Positions 7,131-11,761 of a DNA stretch of 11,761 bases are shown here, piece after piece; within the stretch, counting starts at the first letter, position 1; every line of letters begins with the position of its first letter. The position numbers and the translations under genes are program-made. Source of the DNA: Betaproteobacteria bacterium RBG_16_58_11 (GTDB taxonomy: Bacteria; Pseudomonadota; Gammaproteobacteria; Burkholderiales; Thiobacteraceae); contig MEQN01000085.1 in NCBI GenBank assembly GCA_001770235.1, forward strand, positions 1-11,761, given 5' to 3'. Under the pieces are notes generated by a model, which saw only the letters and a program-made list of their open reading frames with translations, searched no databases and had not been told where the DNA came from.

Positions 7131-7706
7131 ATGTTAATCAGCGCATTCATCTTTTTGCTCGACAGCGTGGCCACTGCCTTCGTCGCGGTGCTGCTGCTGC
7201 GTTTTCATTTGCAGGCGACGCGCGCGTCCTACAACAATCCCCTGTCGCAATTCGCCATGACCCTCACCGATTTTGCGGTGAAGCCGATGCGCCGCGTCAT
7301 TCCCGGTCTGTGGGGGCTCGATCTCGCGACGCTGACGGTCGCCTGGCTGGTCGAGTTGTTGCTGATTGCGCTCGTGGTGGCGCTGACCGGGCGCGGGGCG
7401 GAGATGGGATTGGGACTGGCCGGCGGCGTCGCGCTGGCGGCGTTGATGGAGCTGATCAAGATCGCGCTGTGGATGGTGATTCTGTTGCAGTTCATGTTGT
7501 TCGTCATCAGCCTGGTCAACCCGCATAGCCCGTACATGAGCCTGCTCAACGCCATGAACCGGCCCTTCGCGCGCCCGATTCAGAAAATTTTGCCGCCGAT
7601 CGGCAATATCGATTTGTCGCCGATGGTCGTGGTCTTGACCTGTTATGTGCTCCTGCTATTCATCCTGCCGTGGCTGTCGAGCCTGATTCATTCGGGTTTA
7701 ATGTGA
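7131..7706 (+). CDS. yggT: YggT-family integral membrane protein
   Basis: A YggT-family (YlmG-related) inner-membrane protein. The molecular role is not firmly known; relatives have been tied to cell division, membrane organisation and osmotic tolerance. The 191-residue protein has hydrophobic segments near 4-25, 62-84, about 95-128 (possibly two passes) and 163-186. It carries two copies of the YGGT unit, recognisable as DFAVKPMRRVIPGLWGLDL in the first half and PFARPIQKILPPIGNIDLSP in the second. The ATG at 7131 lacks a clear ribosome-binding site but gives the usual start, MLISAFIFLLD. It lies 42 bp after proC and 1 bp before yggU, consistent with one transcription unit. Confidence 0.92.
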   Translation: MLISAFIFLLDSVATAFVAVLLLRFHLQATRASYNNPLSQFAMTLTDFAVKPMRRVIPGLWGLDLATLTVAWLVELLLIALVVALTGRGAEMGLGLAGGVALAALMELIKIALWMVILLQFMLFVISLVNPHSPYMSLLNAMNRPFARPIQKILPPIGNIDLSPMVVVLTCYVLLLFILPWLSSLIHSGLM

Positions 7707-7707
7707 G

Positions 7708-8004
7708 ATGGCCAACTGGTACCGGCGCGACGCCAAAAAAGGCTGTCTGGTGCTGACGCTGCATATTCAACCCGGCGCGCGCGCGACGCGAGTGGTCGGC
7801 CCGCATGCCGAGGCCCTGAAAATCCAGATCAACGTCGCGCCGATCGAAGGCCAAGCCAATGCGGCGCTGGTGAAATATTTGGGCCGGGCGTTTAAAGTGC
7901 CTGCGGCGCAAGTGATCGTGAAGCAAGGCAGCCAGGGCAGGCACAAAGTGGTGGAGGTCTACGACTCTATCGTGGAACCGGAAACATTGTGGGCAAACGG
8001 ATGA
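7708..8004 (+). CDS. yggU: DUF167 family protein (YggU)
   Basis: A small DUF167/YggU-family protein of 98 residues, a normal length. Function is unassigned in the family, although it is widely conserved and usually sits next to yggT and proC as here. Family blocks seen are LTLHIQPGARATRVVG (16-31), LKIQINVAPIEGQANAALVKYL (in the region 37-58) and a C-terminal VIVKQGSQGRHKVVEV. It begins 1 bp after the yggT stop. Its TGA stop overlaps the start of the GTPase gene as ATGA, indicating translational coupling to that gene. Confidence 0.92.
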   Translation: MANWYRRDAKKGCLVLTLHIQPGARATRVVGPHAEALKIQINVAPIEGQANAALVKYLGRAFKVPAAQVIVKQGSQGRHKVVEVYDSIVEPETLWANG

Positions 8005-9932
8005 GCGCGCTGCTGGAACAACAGGTCAGGGATTATCAACAATGGCGCGACGAGCTGGCCACCGCCATCACCGCCTATCAGGATTGGCTGGACGACCACC
8101 AGGAATTCGAGGCGCAACAGTCGCTCAAGCTGTATGACTTGCTGGAGAGCCTGAAGCAGGATCACGTCACGCTCGCCTTCGTGGCCGAGTTTTCGCGCGG
8201 CAAAAGCGAGCTCATCAACGCGCTGTTTTTCGCCGACTTCAAGCAGCGCTTGCTGCCCTCCGATGCGGGGCGCACCACCATGTGCCCGACCGAATTATTC
8301 TACGATCCGCGCGAAGAGCCCTTCATTCGCCTGTTGCCGATCGAAACCCGCTACCGCGACGAGACCATCAGCCAATTCAAGCGCAAGCCCATCGAATGGG
8401 TGAGCACGCGGCTCAATCTCGATTCCGCCGACGCGATGACGGAGGCGATGCAAAGCCTCACCCAAACCAAGCTGGTCACCAAGGTCGAGGCGCGCACCTT
8501 AGGGCTATGGGACGACCAGGATTCGACCATGCAGGAAATGGTGCGCGGCGACAAGGTGGAAATCCCCGCCTGGCGCCATGCGCTGATCAATTACCCGCAT
8601 CCGCTGTTGAAAAACGGCTTGGCGATTTTGGATACGCCCGGCTTGAATGCGCTGGGCAGCGAGCCCGAGCTCACGCTCTCCATGATCCCGAACGCGCACG
8701 CGGTGCTGTTCCTGTTGGCGCTTGATTCCGGCGTCACAAAATCCGATATGGAAATTTGGCAGAAGCATGTGCAAAAGCACGCCAAACACACCATCGCCGT
8801 GCTGAACAAAATCGATGTGTTGTGGGACGAGCTGAAGCCGTGGGACAAAATTCAGCAAAGCGTGCAGCGCCAGCAGGAGGCCACCGCGCAGCAACTCGGC
8901 TTGCCCGTGGCCAATGTGCTGGCGGTCTCGGCGCAAAAGGCGCTGGTCGCCAAGATCAAAAATGACCCGGCCTTGCTCGCCAAAAGCGGCATCGAGCGGC
9001 TGGAGCAAATCCTCGCCAACGACATCATTCCCACGCGTCAGGAAATTCTGCGCAAGAGCGTCACCCAGGAAATCGGCGCCATGGTGCTGGCTTCCTACAA
9101 CAGCGTGCGCCAGCAGATCGCCGCCGCGCGCCACGAGCATAAGGAATTGTCCTCGCTGTCCGGCAAGAACAAGGAAGTGATCCACAAAATGCTCAGCATG
9201 CTGGACCAGGATAAACGCAGCTACGACGAAACGGTGAAAGCCTTCAACGTCACGCGCGGCGTGATCACCCAGCAAGGGCGCCTGCTGCTGAATAATTTAA
9301 GCATCGACCGCTTGGACGATATTCTGGAAAAATCCCACGCCTCGATCCAAGGCAGTTGGACCACCGCCGGCCTGTCGCGCAGCATGCAAATGCTGATCCG
9401 CCAGACCGCGCATCAATATCAGCACATCCACAAGCATGCCAAGCAGATCAAGGGGCTGGTGGATGCGGCCTACATCCGCTTCCACGTCAAGCACGGCTTC
9501 GAGCGCCGCCATGCGCCGGACTTGGGTATCGACCAATACATGGAAGCGATCCGCAAGCTCGCGCACCATGCCGAGGATTTCTGCCGCGACCCGATCAACA
9601 TCATGACCGAGAAGCATTTTCTGATCCGCAAATTCTTCTTGAGCCTGGTGGGCGAGGCGCGCATGGTGTTCGAAAAAACGCGCGTGGATTGCGAAGCCTG
9701 GCTGCGCAACGTGCTCACGCCGCTCATCACCCAGATCAACGATCACAAGCTGCAAATCGAGCGCCGGCTGGAAAACATTCGCAAAATCCACGACAACATC
9801 GATTCGCTGCAAGATCGCTTGGTGGAGCTGGATGCCACGCAGTCCGCGCTGCTCAAGCAGCTTGCGGTGCTGGAAGGTATTCTCACCAAGCTGCAACGCC
9901 CGCAACAGCCGTTGCAGCTTAAAACCGCTTAA
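8001..9932 (+). CDS. Bacterial dynamin-like GTPase
   Basis: A large GTPase of the bacterial dynamin-like group, expected to use GTP-driven self-assembly in membrane remodelling or a related task; its specific role here is unknown. The 643-residue protein has an N-terminal helical stretch, then the G domain: P-loop AEFSRGKS (62-69), G2 threonines in GRTTMCPTEL, G3 DTPG (211-214), G4 NKID (269-272) and G5 SAQK (310-313). The P-loop starts with Ala instead of Gly and is followed by Glu. After about 335 it is helical, with a His-rich stretch and a C-terminal coiled coil (about 555-630); no membrane span is evident. I chose the ATG at 8001 (ATGA overlap with yggU); a GTG at 7989 would add four residues. 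CrfC-like or phage-defence roles are possible but unproven. Confidence 0.88.
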   Translation: MSALLEQQVRDYQQWRDELATAITAYQDWLDDHQEFEAQQSLKLYDLLESLKQDHVTLAFVAEFSRGKSELINALFFADFKQRLLPSDAGRTTMCPTELFYDPREEPFIRLLPIETRYRDETISQFKRKPIEWVSTRLNLDSADAMTEAMQSLTQTKLVTKVEARTLGLWDDQDSTMQEMVRGDKVEIPAWRHALINYPHPLLKNGLAILDTPGLNALGSEPELTLSMIPNAHAVLFLLALDSGVTKSDMEIWQKHVQKHAKHTIAVLNKIDVLWDELKPWDKIQQSVQRQQEATAQQLGLPVANVLAVSAQKALVAKIKNDPALLAKSGIERLEQILANDIIPTRQEILRKSVTQEIGAMVLASYNSVRQQIAAARHEHKELSSLSGKNKEVIHKMLSMLDQDKRSYDETVKAFNVTRGVITQQGRLLLNNLSIDRLDDILEKSHASIQGSWTTAGLSRSMQMLIRQTAHQYQHIHKHAKQIKGLVDAAYIRFHVKHGFERRHAPDLGIDQYMEAIRKLAHHAEDFCRDPINIMTEKHFLIRKFFLSLVGEARMVFEKTRVDCEAWLRNVLTPLITQINDHKLQIERRLENIRKIHDNIDSLQDRLVELDATQSALLKQLAVLEGILTKLQRPQQPLQLKTA

Positions 9933-9937
9933 TCCGT

Positions 9938-10210
9938 CTAATGCCCTTCCTGCTCGCCCACCGGCTCCGCGTTGTGGGTTTGCGGGTGCGCGGTGCGCAG
10001 CTTGCCCGCCTCGGTGTCCCAATACAGCGGCTTCTCGGTTTGCAGCAAATGCAGCAGATTGCGGTAATCGTCCGAGTGCAGCCCGCTCAGATAATGTAAA
10101 TCGGTGAGCCGGGTCGCGCTGCGCAAAATAAGCCGCCCTTCGCCGGGTTTGTCTACGCAGCCGGAGGGATTCCATTCCGCGTAATAGTTGCCGATGGTGA
10201 TAATGGCCAT
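9938..10210 (-). CDS. Small conserved-looking protein of unknown function (90 aa)
   Basis: I do not recognise this protein. It has 90 residues, begins MAIITIGNYYAEWNPSG, has a central LRSATRLTDLHYLSGLHSD, then LLHLLQTEKPLYWDTEAGK, and ends in a polar His/Glu-rich tail (QTHNAEPVGEQEGH). It has no signal peptide, membrane segment or obvious cofactor motif; a single Cys lies at about 18. Evidence that it is a gene: an excellent AGGAG ribosome-binding site 6 nt before the ATG, a -10-like TATAGT about 40 nt upstream, and a protein-like composition. It ends 5 bp from the stop of the converging GTPase gene, leaving no room for a separate terminator. Function cannot be inferred from its position. Confidence 0.7.
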   Translation of the reverse strand: MAIITIGNYYAEWNPSGCVDKPGEGRLILRSATRLTDLHYLSGLHSDDYRNLLHLLQTEKPLYWDTEAGKLRTAHPQTHNAEPVGEQEGH

Positions 10211-10231
10211 TTGATTCTCCTGGGGGGTGAT

Positions 10232-10293
10232 GGATGCGATCGCTTTTTCTCACTATAGGCAATTAATCGCATCCTGCGTTGTGCAGAAAAAGC
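10232..10293 (-). promoter_or_regulatory. Interleaved inverted repeats upstream of the 90-aa protein gene
   Basis: Two perfect 9-bp inverted repeats interlock. GGATGCGAT (10232-10240) is complementary to ATCGCATCC (10266-10274), and GCTTTTTCT (10242-10250) is complementary to AGAAAAAGC (10285-10293). The order A-B-A'-B' is that of an H-type pseudoknot. A -10-like TATAGT (- strand, 10257-10252) lies inside the first pair, about 40 nt before the start codon; no convincing -35 was found. The arms could be operator half-sites around the promoter. If transcription starts further upstream, they could be a folded leader RNA. The second pair is T/A-rich and so weaker evidence. Confidence 0.4.
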
Positions 10294-10361
10294 AAAGCGC
10301 AATGTCAGTTTTTCGTTCCGCTGCGCGCCCGGCTCACCATGGCGTCGCAATATAAGCGTAG

Positions 10362-10398
10362 GGGCGAGGCATGCCTCGCCCGAAAGTGAGCGGGCGAG
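10362..10398. repeat. GC-rich palindrome and overlapping alternative hairpin downstream of the tonB-like gene
   Basis: GGGCGAGGCATGCCTCGCCC (10362-10381) is a perfect 20-bp palindrome. Its right half also pairs with the next stretch: CTCGCCCG (10375-10382) and CGGGCGAG (10391-10398) form an 8-bp stem with the 8-nt loop AAAGTGAG. The two structures share bases and exclude each other. Starting about 11 bp after the tonB-like stop on the - strand, the second hairpin could help end that transcript or protect its 3' end. No T-run follows, so it is not a canonical intrinsic terminator. The palindrome also resembles dispersed intergenic repeats. Confidence 0.6.
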
Positions 10399-10408
10399 AA
10401 ACCAGACA

Positions 10409-11350
10409 TTATTCGCTGGCGAGTTGATCGGAGCGGGTAAAAATCCAGGTGCGGGTGATGCCGACAATATCGGTATCGCGCCGGATATCCTCGGGGAAGG
10501 CGGCGTAAGGACCGGCCATCTGCACAATGCGCACGGCGGCCTCGTCCAGAATTTTGGAACCGGAGGAGAGGTCGATATCCACCTTTTCCACCGTGCCGTC
10601 GGATTTGATATGCACAGTGAGGCGCAAACTGCCGTAGAGTTTTTTCTGCCGCGCTTCGTCCGGGTAATTCAGGTTGCCGACGCGCTCGACTTTGATGCGC
10701 CAGTCATCCACATAGCGCGCAAAGCGATACTCTTCCACGCGCACCCCGAGATTTTTGCGTTTGGGCCGGCTTTGGTAGGCGTTGTAATTGCGCTCGATCT
10801 GCGCTTCCAGGCGCGCCATTTGCAAGCTGCGCGCCATCAAATCGGTGGCATCCGGCGTATGGCCGGCATCGGTTTGGGGGCGCGCCGCGGGTGCGGGTTT
10901 TTCCAAGGCGGGTTTGGATTTGAGTTGCATCAACAAACGCGCTTGCTGCTGCTCCAGTTCGCGCACTTGTTCCTGCCGTTTTTTGAGTTCGGGCTGCGGT
11001 TCCGCGTTCTCGGTCGTGGGGAAGGGGGAGGTGGCGCGCGCGTCGGCATCGGTATTGCCGCCGCCCTCCAGATTGGCCTGGGCCAGCGCTTGCGCTTTGA
11101 GCGGACGGTTGGCGGATTTGGCGTTGACCAGCACCACTTGCAGCGGGCGCGCGCCGGCGTCAGTATGGCGCGCATTAGGCAGCACGAAACCGAGTCCGAA
11201 CAGCGCCGCAGAGTGAAACACGATGGAGATACTCATTGCGACCGCGAACGGAACGGAAATGCCAAGCGTGGCGGCGAGTGTGCGGGCGGATTGGGCCAAC
11301 TGCGTGATGGGCTCGTGGAGTTGCGAAGCTTGGATTTTATGCCTGATCAC
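10409..11350 (-). CDS. TonB-family protein (energy transducer-like)
   Basis: A TonB-like protein that would span the periplasm and pass inner-membrane proton-motive force to outer-membrane receptors. The 313-residue protein has a short cytoplasmic N-terminus, one membrane anchor (about 34-57), and a linker with a coiled-coil stretch (about 120-145) and Pro/Ala-rich parts. The TonB C-terminal domain lies at about 215-305 with NYPDEARQKKLYGSLRLTV and IKSDGTVEKVDI, then RDTDIVGITRTWIFTR. The linker lacks the long Pro-Glu/Pro-Lys repeats of E. coli TonB. The start used is GTG at 11350, 9 bp after the exoribonuclease stop and without a clear ribosome-binding site. An ATG at residue 39 falls inside the membrane segment and is unlikely. 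No exbB or exbD is nearby. Confidence 0.87.
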   Translation of the reverse strand: MIRHKIQASQLHEPITQLAQSARTLAATLGISVPFAVAMSISIVFHSAALFGLGFVLPNARHTDAGARPLQVVLVNAKSANRPLKAQALAQANLEGGGNTDADARATSPFPTTENAEPQPELKKRQEQVRELEQQQARLLMQLKSKPALEKPAPAARPQTDAGHTPDATDLMARSLQMARLEAQIERNYNAYQSRPKRKNLGVRVEEYRFARYVDDWRIKVERVGNLNYPDEARQKKLYGSLRLTVHIKSDGTVEKVDIDLSSGSKILDEAAVRIVQMAGPYAAFPEDIRRDTDIVGITRTWIFTRSDQLASE

Positions 11351-11359
11351 CAGTGCTTG

Positions 11360-11761
11360 TCACACCGTGGCGGCAAATACGCAAGCCAGTTCCAACGCCA
11401 GGGGATCGATATCGCGCAGGATAAGTTTGACTCGGGTGCCGGGCGCTAACTCCGGCACAGCCACGGCCTTCGTCACCAAGGGCAGATTCTCGAAGCGCAC
11501 TAAATTTTCACGAATGATAGTCGCGGTCGTCTCGGTAATGCCTTCTTGCAGCAGATAACGCAGTGCCCAGTATTTTTCCATATTGCGTTGGAAGTCGTTG
11601 TACGCCTCATAGGTTTGTTCGAAGGCGTACATCGCGCTATCCAGCGCTTCATCCTTGGCGGCGTAGATAGGGGTGTCACCCTGGACCAGGGCAATCAGTT
11701 GACGCTGATTGAGCAGATCGATATAACGCCGCAGCGGCGAGCTGGACCAGACATAGCGTTC
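11360..11761 (-). CDS. RNase II/R-family (RNB domain) exoribonuclease, C-terminal part (partial)
   Basis: The reading frame is open from the right edge of the window to a TGA at 11362-11360, giving the last 133 residues of a protein. It contains YVWSSSPLRRYIDLLNQRQL near its N-terminal end, matching the conserved (S/T)SPxRRYxDLxxxR block at the end of the RNB catalytic domain of RNase II/RNase R, which degrade RNA 3' to 5'. The following region is helical (AMYAFEQTYEAYNDFQRNME). It ends in a short beta-rich tail (TRVKLILRDIDPLALEL) in the place where these enzymes carry an S1-like domain, here apparently reduced. The tonB-like gene follows 9 bp downstream, so the two are likely co-transcribed. 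The N-terminus and active-site aspartates lie outside the window. Confidence 0.88.
   Translation of the reverse strand, partial: ERYVWSSSPLRRYIDLLNQRQLIALVQGDTPIYAAKDEALDSAMYAFEQTYEAYNDFQRNMEKYWALRYLLQEGITETTATIIRENLVRFENLPLVTKAVAVPELAPGTRVKLILRDIDPLALELACVFAATV

Noticed and set aside
10236..10243. GCGATCGC octamer, the core of the cyanobacterial HIP1 repeat
   Set aside because: It is a single copy inside a longer inverted-repeat arm, and the gene content is proteobacterial; most likely coincidental.
8505..10262. Two long - strand open frames opposite the GTPase gene, one running over the 90-residue protein
   Set aside because: Both are antisense to a gene with all five G motifs, and the second overlaps a better-supported small gene in another frame.
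10424..11449. 341-codon open frame on the + strand opposite the tonB-like gene
   Set aside because: The opposite strand encodes a clear TonB C-terminal domain and RNase tail; this frame is Gly/Arg/Phe-rich and lacks any motif.

Overview
The window reads as a chromosomal stretch of a GC-rich Gram-negative bacterium, most likely a betaproteobacterium of the Nitrosomonadales/Gallionellaceae/Sulfuricellaceae type. This placement is an inference from gene content and order: divergent pilTU and yggS-proC-yggT-yggU blocks, an MCE/Mla-type lipid transporter operon, and an RNase II-family gene followed directly by a tonB-like gene. No rRNA, tRNA, CRISPR array or complete insertion sequence was seen.

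Left edge (1-208): the last 21 codons of a RelE/ParE-type toxin end at 66. They are followed by a short open stretch (71-166) in another frame that looks like the C-terminal remnant of an unrelated protein, then an AT-richer leader. From 209 to 3126 three tightly coupled + strand genes encode an MlaE-type permease with a fused N-terminal STAS domain, its ATPase, and an MCE (MlaD-type) substrate-binding protein. Together they should form an inner-membrane lipid transporter. The auxiliary lipoprotein that often follows such a set is not present.

Middle (3211-9932): on the - strand, pilT and pilU (the type IV pilus retraction ATPases) form a two-gene unit that converges on the MCE operon. Divergent from pilT runs a + strand series: yggS (PLP-binding protein), a GC-rich inverted and tandem repeat of about 87 bp, proC (last step of proline synthesis), yggT (membrane protein), yggU (DUF167), and a 643-residue dynamin-like GTPase joined to yggU by an ATGA overlap.

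Right part (9938-11761): on the - strand, reading from the right edge, come the C-terminal end of an RNase II/R-family exoribonuclease, a TonB-like periplasm-spanning protein 9 bp downstream, a hairpin-rich spacer, and a small unrecognised 90-residue protein with a strong ribosome-binding site. The small gene ends 5 bp from the GTPase stop, tail to tail.

Most of the window is conserved housekeeping content. The least explained parts are the interleaved inverted repeats upstream of the 90-residue protein, the dynamin-like GTPase with its unusual P-loop, the CCCCGTG-rich repeat between yggS and proC, and the apparent insertion scar at the left edge.
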